40,741 nt of DNA, from NCBI GenBank assembly GCA_947074145.1, contig CAMTOJ010000002.1, positions 1 to 40,741 on the forward strand, read 5' to 3'. Position numbers and translations under genes: made by a program. Every line of letters starts with the position of its first letter. Positions within the stretch are counted from its first letter, which is position 1. The notes beneath the pieces were generated by a model that did not search any database, was not told the origin of the DNA, and was given only the letters and a program-made list of their open reading frames with translations. This stretch comes from an uncultured Bacteroidales bacterium (GTDB lineage Bacteria; Bacteroidota; Bacteroidia; Bacteroidales; JAUNSR01). Of the stretch, positions 6,954-16,400 are shown piece by piece.

Positions 6954-8228
6954 ATGAAAGTAGATGTTCTTTTAGGACTTCAATGGGGTGACGAAGGAAA
7001 AGGTAAAATCGTAGATGTTTTAACTCCTAATTATGACGTAATCACACGTTTTCAGGGTGGACCTAACGCAGGACATACCCTTGAATTTAATGGTGAAAAA
7101 TACGTTCTTCGCTCCATTCCTTCAGGTATTTTCCAAGGAGGAAAGATTAATGTGATAGGTAATGGCGTGGTGCTTGATCCGCTTTTGTTTAAACAGGAAG
7201 CTGAGGCTCTTCAGGCAAGCGGACATGATTTGACAAAACGTCTTCTTATCTCAAAGAAAGCACATCTTATTCTTCCTACACACAGAATGCTTGATGCAGC
7301 TAATGAAGCAGCAAAAGGTAGTTCTAAGATAGGTACTACAGGTAAGGGTATCGGCCCTACTTATACAGATAAGATAAGCCGAAACGGGGTTCGTGTAGGT
7401 GATATTCTTGAAAATTTCGAAGAAAAATATGCAAAGGCCAAAGCAAAACATGAGACAATGCTAAAGGCTCTTAATTATGATTATGATATCACTCAACTTG
7501 AAAAAGATTGGATGGAGGGTATCGAATATCTGAAACAGTTTACTTTCATCGATAGCGAACATCAGATAAACGGTTATCTTAAAGATGATAAATCTGTTCT
7601 TGCAGAGGGTGCTCAGGGTACTATGCTTGATATTGATTTCGGATCTTATCCTTTTGTTACATCTTCAAATACTGTTTGTGCGGGTGCATGTACAGGTCTT
7701 GGTATTGCACCAAATAAAATCGGTGATGTTTACGGTATCTTTAAGGCATATTGTACAAGAGTTGGTTCGGGTCCTTTCCCAACAGAACTATTTGATGAAA
7801 CAGGAGATAAGATGTGTGACATAGGTCATGAATTCGGTTCTGTGACCGGTCGTCGTCGTCGTTGCGGATGGATTGATCTTGTAGCTCTAAAATATGCTAT
7901 CATGATAAATGGTGTAACACAGCTTATAATGATGAAGAGCGATGTTCTTGATACATTCGACACTATTAAGGCTTGTGTGGCTTATGATATTGACGGAAAA
8001 GAGACAGAAGAGTTTCCTTTTGAAATCAATGATAATGTTAAACCTATTTATGTTGAGCTTCCTGGCTGGCAAACTGATATGACTAAAATGCAATCGGAAA
8101 ACGAATTCCCAGAAGAGTTTAATCAGTATGTTTCATTCCTTGAAGATCAACTTCAGACACCTATTAAGATTGTTTCTGTTGGTCCTGATCGTGAACAGAC
8201 TATCATTCGTTACACAGAAGAGGATTAA
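6954..8228 (+). CDS. purA: Adenylosuccinate synthase
   Basis: The enzyme joins IMP and aspartate using GTP to give adenylosuccinate, the first committed step to AMP. The protein has 424 residues, the normal length. It opens with GLQWGDEGKGKIVD (general base Asp13) and NAGHT (His41), numbered as in the E. coli enzyme. GTTGKGIGPTYTDK (about 128-141) and GVRVGD follow, and the GTP-binding C-terminal part includes SVTGRRRRCGW and VSVGPDR. The start is ATG at 6954. The gene stands alone, with a terminator on either side. No consensus -7 box was found in its short upstream gap, only a TATATTG-like stretch near 6909. Confidence 0.98.
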   Translation: MKVDVLLGLQWGDEGKGKIVDVLTPNYDVITRFQGGPNAGHTLEFNGEKYVLRSIPSGIFQGGKINVIGNGVVLDPLLFKQEAEALQASGHDLTKRLLISKKAHLILPTHRMLDAANEAAKGSSKIGTTGKGIGPTYTDKISRNGVRVGDILENFEEKYAKAKAKHETMLKALNYDYDITQLEKDWMEGIEYLKQFTFIDSEHQINGYLKDDKSVLAEGAQGTMLDIDFGSYPFVTSSNTVCAGACTGLGIAPNKIGDVYGIFKAYCTRVGSGPFPTELFDETGDKMCDIGHEFGSVTGRRRRCGWIDLVALKYAIMINGVTQLIMMKSDVLDTFDTIKACVAYDIDGKETEEFPFEINDNVKPIYVELPGWQTDMTKMQSENEFPEEFNQYVSFLEDQLQTPIKIVSVGPDREQTIIRYTEED

Positions 8229-8292
8229 TCGTATTTAATCTTTTTAGTAACGAGATTCCTATTATAAAGAAGATCAACTACTATATTAATAT

Positions 8293-8332
8293 AAACGCTG
8301 TTTCTCTGTCGAGAAGCAGCGTTTTCTTGTTT
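8293..8332 (+). terminator. Terminator of purA
   Basis: AAACGCTGTTTCTC (8293-8306) and GAGAAGCAGCGTTT (8311-8324) form a 14-base stem with one G-U and a 4-base loop. TCTTGTTT follows. Confidence 0.9.
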
Positions 8333-8546
8333 AAGGTCTTTATATCTAATGGATTTATCACTGAATCAATTTTTAATTAGATTAAGAAGAAATGATCATT
8401 AAAAGTTAACAAATGGTCAAAATAAAAAGAGTAGTTAATACTATATTTGCGAGAGTGAATTAATAAATTGATATATAATAAATAGCTAAGTCGGTTTAAG
8501 AAAAGAGTTTATTATAATATCAGATAACCTTTAACAATAATATCAT
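8325..8546 (+). other. Gap upstream of the DUF418 gene
   Basis: AT-rich, with no coding signal. A TATATTTG box lies at 8442-8449, which would give a leader of about 90 bases with no recognisable riboswitch fold. No good -33 element is seen. Confidence 0.5.
8442..8449 (+). promoter_or_regulatory. TATATTTG, -7 element for the DUF418 gene
   Basis: An exact TAnnTTTG match 98 bases before the ATG at 8547. The upstream half is not recognisable. Confidence 0.5.
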
Positions 8547-9695
8547 ATGAATCAACCTGTAACAAAGAACAGAATAGAAGTAGTCGATGCCCTTCGCGGA
8601 TTCGCTATTTGTGCAATTTTACTTTTACATTTCGTAGAACATTTTATATATAATGTATATCCTGAAGCGACAACAGAGGCTTCAAAACTTCTGAATCAAG
8701 GTGTTTGGGACTCAATGTTCTTTTTATTAGGCGGTAAGAGTTATGCGATATTTGCATTGCTTTTTGGTTTTACATTTGTTCTTCAACAACGTAATCAAGA
8801 AAATAAAGGATCTGATTTTGGAGGACGTTTCGCCTGGAGACTTATTCTTTTAACTGTTTTTGCCACAATAAATGCGGCATTTTTTCCCGGAGGTGATGTT
8901 CTCCTTCTTTTCACAATAACAGGTTTTATGATGATCCCTTTTAGAAAGGCCTCTCAAAAAACATTGCTAGTAGCTGCAATTTTCTTTTTGCTTCAACCTC
9001 TTGAGTTATTAGCAAGTGTGGGAATAAAAATTATACCGTCATTGCCTGTAGGTGAATATTATAATATCGTAAATGAAGCAACCGCAACAGGTAATTTCTG
9101 GGAAATGATATGGGCCAATGCAACAATCGGACAAATTGGAAGTATTTATTGGGCTATCGAAGCAGGGAGATTCTGTCAGACATTTGGATTATTAATGATG
9201 GGAATGTTAATATCTAGAGGTAATTATTTTAGAAAAGATGTTAGTTTCTGGATAAAAGTTCTTCTTATAGGTATCGTGAGTAGTTATCTGTTTTTTATAA
9301 TAAAAGGAGCTATGACAGATTCTTTAAAGACAATTTTCTCTATGTGGTTTAATCTTGCTTTCACGTCTGTTTTAATCTCAACTTTTGTAATACTTTATCA
9401 TAATGAATCTTTTAGTAAAATGTGCTCGGGTTTACGAGCTTACGGAAAGATGAGTTTGACAAATTATATAAGCCAATCATTAATAGGTAGTATTATATTT
9501 TTTCCTTATGCTTTCGGATTAGCTCCTTATTTAGGTGTCGCAGTAAGTCTTTTCATAGGGGTAGTTGTTATGTTATTACAAATTAAGGCAAGCCAGATTT
9601 GGTTAAAATCGTATAAGCAGGGGCCTTTGGAAAATATATGGAAGCAATTAACCTGGATCAATAAAAAACAATCATCAGTGGCTGTTGCCGGATAA
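8547..9695 (+). CDS. DUF418 (YeiB-like) integral membrane protein
   Basis: The 382-residue polytopic protein has about ten hydrophobic segments. It opens with RIEVVDALRGFAICAILLLH, the heparan-alpha-glucosaminide N-acetyltransferase-like start shared by DUF418/YeiB proteins. The C-terminal DUF418 signature is visible as YGKMSLTNYISQSLIG (about 298-313) and GPLENIWKQLTW near the end. The family is usually described as possible acyltransferase or transport proteins, but no substrate is established. It has its own promoter and terminator, so it is probably monocistronic. Confidence 0.9.
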   Translation: MNQPVTKNRIEVVDALRGFAICAILLLHFVEHFIYNVYPEATTEASKLLNQGVWDSMFFLLGGKSYAIFALLFGFTFVLQQRNQENKGSDFGGRFAWRLILLTVFATINAAFFPGGDVLLLFTITGFMMIPFRKASQKTLLVAAIFFLLQPLELLASVGIKIIPSLPVGEYYNIVNEATATGNFWEMIWANATIGQIGSIYWAIEAGRFCQTFGLLMMGMLISRGNYFRKDVSFWIKVLLIGIVSSYLFFIIKGAMTDSLKTIFSMWFNLAFTSVLISTFVILYHNESFSKMCSGLRAYGKMSLTNYISQSLIGSIIFFPYAFGLAPYLGVAVSLFIGVVVMLLQIKASQIWLKSYKQGPLENIWKQLTWINKKQSSVAVAG

Positions 9696-9710
9696 TAATA
9701 TGAGTTATAT

Positions 9711-9735
9711 AAATGAATTTTATAATTCGTTTTTA
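9711..9735 (+). terminator. Terminator of the DUF418 gene
   Basis: AAATGAATT (9711-9719) and AATTCGTTT (9724-9732) form a 9-base stem with one G-U, followed by TTATT. It lies 16 bases after the stop codon. It is AT-rich and modest. Confidence 0.6.
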
Positions 9736-9906
9736 TTGACAAAACTTTTTTCAAAGATGCGAAATCCTGTTATTGACTATTTATTATAATAACAAGGGTA
9801 GGAGTACATAGAGTATGATTTAACGTGCTATATAATATTGGAAAAAATAACCGTTGACAAACCGGTAAAATTCATTTAAGGCTTTATCTAGAATTAAATA
9901 AAAGAA

Positions 9907-9949
9907 TATCCCATCACTTCATATCTTTAAAATATGAAATGATGGGATA
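9907..9949 (-). terminator. Terminator of the tri-modular glycoside hydrolase gene
   Basis: An 18-base inverted repeat (9907-9924 and 9932-9949) has one mismatch and a 7-base loop, with core TATCCCATCA/TGATGGGATA. On the minus strand it is followed by a T-rich stretch (ATTCTTTTATTT). It lies 31 bases past the stop codon of the minus-strand gene. Confidence 0.85.
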
Positions 9950-9979
9950 ATTTTATATATAAGTTATTTGAAGTACTAA

Positions 9980-12973
9980 TTACTTATCAAAATAATCAAG
10001 GCTCCAGGAATCTTTCCATTCAATAGAAGGGACACCATCTACAAAATCAATAGGTAGCCAGATATATCTTGCATCTGATGGACGATGCGGTCTCCAAATA
10101 TCTGCCATAAAGATGAAAGCATCTTTTTTGCCCTGAACGGGAAGAATATAATTACTTTGTCCTCCGAATGTAATATGTCCTTTTTCTCCTTTACAAGGAT
10201 TAGAATATTTTTCCCAAGGGCCCATTATATCTTTTGCTTTGAACATTCTTGCCTCATTAGGATCCCAACCTGTGCAACCTGAAGTTATCATCCAATATTC
10301 TCCGTCCTTTTTAAAGATAGCCGGCGCTTCATTATGACCGGCAGGTTCAAGTCTTACATATTTACCGGTGTGTGACATATAATCGTTAGAAAGTTCCGCA
10401 ATATGAAGAGTTAGATTTTCCTCAGAAGAATAAATGTGGTAAGCCTTACCGTTGTCATCAACAAAAAGAGTCATATCCCTTGACATTTGCCCTCCCTTAA
10501 TATCACGACAAACAAATAATCCATTGTTAACACCTTCATTCCATTCCGGGGTCCACCAAGCGTTAAACAAACCTGCTTTTTCAGCCTCTTTGGTATCTGC
10601 TTTTTTACGTTGAGATTTAGAAAGATTAGATGGCCATTTATCAGGATTAGGTCTTAATGAATGTTTATACTCAAAAGGACCAACAGGTGAATCGCTAACA
10701 GCAAGAGCCGCTCGTGCAGCCTCATAACCCTTTCCTTTCAGCTCAAGATGGAACCACATTACGAATTTCTTTGTCTTCTCATTATAGATTACTTTAGGAC
10801 GCTCCATAACACAATCTCTTGCCAAGTCATGACTATCATCATTCTCAACAACAGGAAGAGCAACACCCTCATGTTTCCAATTTACAAGGTCTTCGGAAGA
10901 GTAACAGTTGATTCCAACCATCGCGTTATGAGTATAAGAACTTTTATGTTCGCCATACCAATAATATTTACCATCATGATACATCACACCTCCGCCATGA
11001 GCATTAACATGTTCTGCTTTATCGTCGAGCCATAACTCTCCTGAATTGATATTTTTATTTTGATCCTTTTTCTGATATACACGAACGTAATCAATCTCAT
11101 ATTTCAATGGGAAAGCTGTTGTGTCAGGATCTCCGCCATTGCCACCAAGAGCAAGATTAAGAAGAATATAATGTGGCTGACGGAACGGATTTTTAAAAAA
11201 TCCGGTTTCTTTATTGAAAGTATTCGAAAGAGCTGTTTCATTTACAAGTTCATCATCAATATAAAGACGAATAAAATCTTCACACCAATCCATACGCCAA
11301 ACATGAAATTTATCAGCCCAATCAGGATCTTTATCAGTGAAATTTTTAAAAGGTATAATTTCTGAATCCCAAACTTGTTTATAACGTCCATTATCTCCCC
11401 AGCAGGTATTTGCAAGTATACATGGTTCATCGTCTACTCGATAATATTCCAAAAGATCTATCTCCCCGCAGTTTGGCCACTCATATTTAGTTCCAAGAGT
11501 CCATATTGCAGGCCAGGAACCTTTGACTGCCGGTATTTTTGCTCTAACTAAAAAGCGACCATAAAGGAACTCTTTACGGCCGCTTGTTATCATCGAAGAT
11601 GATGTATATTCTGCAAACTCTCTGTTTTCTCTCCAAGAGCCGGAACCGGGTGTGTAAAAAGGATTGATAACTTTTTCTTTTTTCCCCTCAATGGTTAAGA
11701 TTCCGTTATCACAAGTGGCATTATCAGACTGATACCATTGAAGTTCTTCATTTCTAACAAAACCTTTTTCGAAACTCCAGACATTTTTGTCCGGAGCTCC
11801 AATATTATTAAATTCATCTGACCAAACTAATTGCCAGCCATCTTTATTATCGATATATCTTATCATTTCGGAAGCAGCAAGAAGGAATGCACCTACACCG
11901 AAATTCGCTGTAGATTTAGCATTTACTACCTGTCCCGGTATTGCTCTCTCCCCAATAGGTTGTACAAAACCAAGTGTTCCGTCATTTTGTATCGCTGTTT
12001 CAGTTAGATATTTCCAAGATCTTTTGATAACAGGCATATATGTTTCTTCATCAAGATAACCATTGTTTACACCCCAAAGAAATCCGTAAGTAAAGAATGC
12101 CGTACCACTTGTTTCTGGTCCCGGAGCATGCTCAGGATCAAGCATAGAGCGAGTCCAGTAACCTTCAGGCTGCTGTATTTGAGCAACAGTTTTAGCCATT
12201 CTTAAATAAGTATTTTTGAAATCTTCATAATATTTGCAATCCTTAGGCATATCCTGAAGCACTTTAGCAAGACCTGCTAATACCCAGCCATCACCACGAG
12301 CCCAAAAATCCTTTTTGCCATTAAGACTTTTATGTTTAGGATAAATATATTTACCGTCTCTAAAGAAAAGACCTGTTTCTTCATCATACATAATCTCCTT
12401 GGCAACAGTCATGTATTCATTAAGTTTATCAAGGTATATCTCTTTTCCCGTAAGTTTGTAAAGCTTAGTCATTACAGGCATCACCATGTAAAGACCATCA
12501 GCCCACCACCAGTAATCTTTAGTCTCGGTGCTCATTTGATATTCCATTACTTCTATTGCACGAGCTATTTTTTTATCATCCGGATGGATGTTGTTTAGAT
12601 CTACATAAGTTTGAAAACAGATTTGCCAGTCACCGAAAAGAACGAAATCATCGCTCTCACCGTAGGAATATTTCCAGTTTGCTCTGTTGTCTGATTTGGC
12701 ACCTTTCCATTGGTTTTGTATTGCCCAGTTTTCAGAATACTTTCGAAATTCATCATTTCCTGTGATGAAATATGCTTCCATATTTCCTGTGTGATAAGCA
12801 GCATTATCCCAAAAAGCGTTTCCTGGATTTTTATGGTCCGCTTGCCATTTATTGTTGACCTGCTCGATAACTTTCAAAACGTCTTCACGCTTCCAAATTT
12901 TCTGAGCATATCCTTCAATAGATAAACAAAGTAGTAAAAAAAGAATAGATGAATTAGCTAATAGTTTTTTCAT
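9980..12973 (-). CDS. Secreted tri-modular glycoside hydrolase: GH105-GH16-GH43
   Basis: One 997-residue polypeptide with a signal peptide (about 1-24, ending EGYAQ) carries three catalytic modules. About 28-375 is GH105-like (unsaturated uronyl hydrolase): WWWADGLYM with Asp159 and FWARGDGWVLAGL. About 378-632 is GH16: DGWQLVWSDEF at the start and the active-site motif EIDLLE (Glu504, Asp506, Glu509). About 645-997 is GH43-like: AHGGGVMYHDGKYYWYGEH and MERPKVIYN (Glu724). In the GH43 part the usual N-terminal general-base Asp motif is replaced by AHGGG, as in exo-beta-1,3-galactanases of subfamily 24. The module set suggests a beta-1,3-linked galactan or glucan with uronic acid side groups, which is inference. 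The frame opens at a TTG (12991), but ATG at 12973 gives a cleaner signal peptide. The hybrid regulator gene lies directly upstream on the same strand. Confidence 0.9.
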   Translation of the reverse strand: MKKLLANSSILFLLLCLSIEGYAQKIWKREDVLKVIEQVNNKWQADHKNPGNAFWDNAAYHTGNMEAYFITGNDEFRKYSENWAIQNQWKGAKSDNRANWKYSYGESDDFVLFGDWQICFQTYVDLNNIHPDDKKIARAIEVMEYQMSTETKDYWWWADGLYMVMPVMTKLYKLTGKEIYLDKLNEYMTVAKEIMYDEETGLFFRDGKYIYPKHKSLNGKKDFWARGDGWVLAGLAKVLQDMPKDCKYYEDFKNTYLRMAKTVAQIQQPEGYWTRSMLDPEHAPGPETSGTAFFTYGFLWGVNNGYLDEETYMPVIKRSWKYLTETAIQNDGTLGFVQPIGERAIPGQVVNAKSTANFGVGAFLLAASEMIRYIDNKDGWQLVWSDEFNNIGAPDKNVWSFEKGFVRNEELQWYQSDNATCDNGILTIEGKKEKVINPFYTPGSGSWRENREFAEYTSSSMITSGRKEFLYGRFLVRAKIPAVKGSWPAIWTLGTKYEWPNCGEIDLLEYYRVDDEPCILANTCWGDNGRYKQVWDSEIIPFKNFTDKDPDWADKFHVWRMDWCEDFIRLYIDDELVNETALSNTFNKETGFFKNPFRQPHYILLNLALGGNGGDPDTTAFPLKYEIDYVRVYQKKDQNKNINSGELWLDDKAEHVNAHGGGVMYHDGKYYWYGEHKSSYTHNAMVGINCYSSEDLVNWKHEGVALPVVENDDSHDLARDCVMERPKVIYNEKTKKFVMWFHLELKGKGYEAARAALAVSDSPVGPFEYKHSLRPNPDKWPSNLSKSQRKKADTKEAEKAGLFNAWWTPEWNEGVNNGLFVCRDIKGGQMSRDMTLFVDDNGKAYHIYSSEENLTLHIAELSNDYMSHTGKYVRLEPAGHNEAPAIFKKDGEYWMITSGCTGWDPNEARMFKAKDIMGPWEKYSNPCKGEKGHITFGGQSNYILPVQGKKDAFIFMADIWRPHRPSDARYIWLPIDFVDGVPSIEWKDSWSLDYFDK

Positions 12974-13340
12974 ACAAAAAATGTTTTTCAAGCTTTATTC
13001 CGATCTAATGCAGAATAAAAAATAATTGTTTAATTGTTTAATTGTGTTATTTTTGAGGGCTGTCTAACCGACACATTCCGTATTGCAAAAGAACAAAATA
13101 AAATCTAAAATTTAAACTTCTATTTTGCTTTGCAGATGAATTGGAGAAATATTAGATATAATTGAACGATATTCGGAATTTGTCGCTATGACAACCACAT
13201 GGTATTCCTTAAATTAATCTATATTAAGTATAATGGATATATTCCATTATTACACGAATACTTAAAAAGGGTTATTTAAGAGTAAATTGGTTTTATAAGT
13301 CCGATAGAAAATGAAAACATATTATTCAAAGTATATACAA
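12974..13340 (-). promoter_or_regulatory. Probable control region of the tri-modular hydrolase gene
   Basis: This is about 370 bases between the terminator of the hybrid regulator and the hydrolase start. No exact TAnnTTTG box is visible on the minus strand. The nearest is TATTTTG, one base short, near 13095-13101. An imperfect inverted repeat CGACACATTCCG (13069-13080) / CGGAATTTGTCG (13174-13185) and a short tandem TTTAATTG repeat (13026-13045) are present. An operator for the regulator would be expected here but cannot be pinned down. Confidence 0.45.
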
Positions 13341-13398
13341 AAATCCCTAATAACTAAGACATCTATTATCAATATAAACGTCAGTTATTAGGGATTTA
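13336..13398 (-). terminator. Terminator of the hybrid two-component gene
   Basis: AAATCCCTAATAACT (13341-13355) and AGTTATTAGGGATTT (13383-13397) form a perfect 15-base stem with a 27-base loop. On the minus strand a T5 run follows the GGGA arm. Confidence 0.85.
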
Positions 13399-13408
13399 TT
13401 ATACGTGG

Positions 13409-16400
13409 TTAAGCATTTTCTTTTTCTTTTTCCAGATTTGCCACATAATCTTTTGGTAATACTCCAAACTCCTTCTTAAAACTTGCCGTAAAATATTTCG
13501 GATCACTAAATCCGACTGCGTAAGCAAGTTCGGAAATCCTAATATTCTTTTTCTCCAATAATAAAGAACAAGCAGCTTTAAGTCTTATATTTCTCATAAA
13601 AGCTGAAGTATTCATACCTGTCAGAGATTTAAGTTTTCTATATAGAGTCGATTTAGTTACAGACATCTCGTCGATAAACTTATTCTGATCAAAATCAGGA
13701 TCATCAAGATGTTTATGCATACAGTCGATTGCTTTCTGTATGAAAGCCTCATCAATACTTGTGTAATCAAACTCCTTGGCCTTGAATTCAACTTTCTTCT
13801 TGAAATCTTTCGCATGAAACTCTTTTGACTTCATCAGATTTTTGATTTTTGCCTGAAGAACATTTACATTAAACGGTTTACCCAGGAATCCGTCAGCTCC
13901 AATATTATATGCCTCAACCTGATCGTTTTCGGTATTTTTTGCAGTCAAAAGTATAATTGGTATATGCGATGTTTCCAATTCAGCTTTCATTTTACGAGTG
14001 AATTCGAAACCATCCATCTCTGGCATCATGACATCAGAAATGATAAGTGAGATATCTTCAGTATTAATTGCCTCAAGAGCTTCTAAACCATTGGATGCGG
14101 TAATTACCTTATATTCCAAAGAAAGTATTCCGACCATAAGATTTTTAAGATCCTCATTATCTTCTACTATAAGTATAGATTTCTTGGAATCATCTTCGGT
14201 TTCCTCTCCTTGTATTCCTATATTTTCTGTAGAATAACTTGAAACGTTATAATCTGAAATAAGAATCGAATCATCTATCTCTTCAGGATTGAATGCATCT
14301 CTTGAAATTGGTATACGAACAATGAAACATGCTCCTTTATCAGGTTCACTTTCAACAAGAATTGTACCTCCGTGAAGTTCGACAAGATTTTTTGTCAAAG
14401 ACAAACCTATTCCTGTTCCAATAGTATTGTGCTTACGATGATCACCCTCATAAAACCTCTCGAAGAGTTTATTCATTGATTCATGAGTGAACCCTTTTCC
14501 ATTATCTTTAACTTTTATGACAGCCATATTGCCATCATTTTCAGATTCAAAAATTATGTTCACTTTATTGCCAGTCTCATTATATTTAGCGGCATTTGAA
14601 AGCAGATTATAAAGAATTTTATCAAGTTTATCAATATCGAAATAGGCTTCAAGATGATCTGTTTCCGATTTGAAAGAATATATTATATCTTTCTTTTTAA
14701 GAAGAGGGGATATGCTTTCTACCGAATTTTTAATAAACGTAACTATATCACCCTTCGCAACTTTCAGTTTAAGATTACCCGAGTCAGCCTTTCTGAACTC
14801 CAAAATCTGCTGAAGTAGTCTTATTAAACGATTGACATTGTTTAGCATCACCTGATACTGTTTCAGATATTTCGGTTCTATAAGTTTTAATTCATCAACC
14901 GAAGCAGATATTATTGTCAAAGGTGTGAGAAGTTCATGTGTTATATTAGTGAAGAACATCAGTTTCGTTTGATTGATCTCTTCTGTCTGAGTGTTTTCAA
15001 GCTCTTTTAGTTTAATTTCATTACGAAGATAGATTCTGTTAGTTATAATCTTAAATCCAAAAAATCCTAATCCGATCACAATCATTGTATAAAGCATATT
15101 CGCCCACCACGTTCTCCATGGTTTTGGTTCAACGATTATTGTTAACCTGTTATCTCTTTCTGTCCAGACACCGTTTTGATTTGATGCCATAAGACGGAAT
15201 TTATATGTTCCGGATGGAAGGTTATTATAAGTTGCCGAATGCATCCCGAAAGGAACATCCTGCCAGTTTTTATCAAAGCCTTCAAGTTTATAACTATATT
15301 TATTTTTCTCCGCATTAATAAAACTCAAAGCGGCAAATTCAATAAGGAAATTATTCTTATCGTAAGGTATTGTTATCTTTTCTGTGAATTCGGGAGAAAG
15401 CACTGAAATCTTATTTTTATCTTTCTCTTCCATTTTATCCCAGTCAGTTCCGAGAAATTTGAAGTTCGTAATCTCTATAGGAGAAGAGAATACTTTCGCT
15501 TCTATCTCTTCAGGATAAAAAGACACCAATCCGTTATGTGTACCGAAAAACATCTCTCCGTCTTCAGACTTAAAAGTGCTACTATTGAATATATTATCAA
15601 CAAGACCGTCGTAGATTGTAAATATTCTACAATTCGATTTGGTTAGATTATTTTCATTAAGTAAAAATTGAACAAGACCTATATTGGTACCCAGCCAAAG
15701 GAACCCGTTTTTATCTTCTTGAATACCTGTAACAATGTCTGTCGGGAAATTCATATAATCACTCATAGATACAAAAATGTCTTTTTTGTCATCATAAAAA
15801 GCAAGTCCAGCCCCCTCGGTAGTAGCCCAGATACGATCTTTTGAATCTATAAAAATATTGCTAACCCTATTGGTCGATATTTTATTGTTATTAATGTTAT
15901 ATTGTTTGAAATCAGATTTTTCACCTTTGGAAACATCATCGATACAAAATATTCCTTTGTTAGATGTTGCTACCCAAAGCTGTCCTTTTTTATCTTTTAA
16001 AATCGAATTTACAGTACTATTAATCAATTCGTTATTGCCAACATCATATACATGTTTCGTTTCAGGATAATATACCAATAAACCAAATTTGGTAGCCATC
16101 CAATATTTTCCTGACTCATCATCTACAAAATCAAAAACACAGCGCCATTCCATATCATTGTTATTAACGGCATAGAGTTTTTTTGCTGTCCTTCTTTTTT
16201 TGTCATATTCAAATATTCCTTGTCCGTAAGTACAGAGCCAAAGAGTATTACAATCTCTAGAACTAATTATTTTATTGATTGTGGGAAGATTAAGATCTTT
16301 CAAAACGTCAATTTCTGAATGAAAACGTTCTTCACCTGTTTTTAAATTTTTTGTTGCCAGACCGATACTTCCTAAACCAATCCATAAATTATCAGAATTA

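Noticed and set aside
12974..12991. TTG start adding six residues to the tri-modular hydrolase
   Set aside because: ATG at 12973 gives a normal signal peptide beginning MKKLLANSS.
13026..13045. Short tandem TTTAATTG repeat as a regulatory iteron
   Set aside because: Only about two and a half low-complexity copies in an AT-rich gap, easily due to chance.
13069..13185. Invertible promoter
   Set aside because: The arms are short and imperfect and no recombinase gene is near, so it is kept only as a low-interest inverted repeat.
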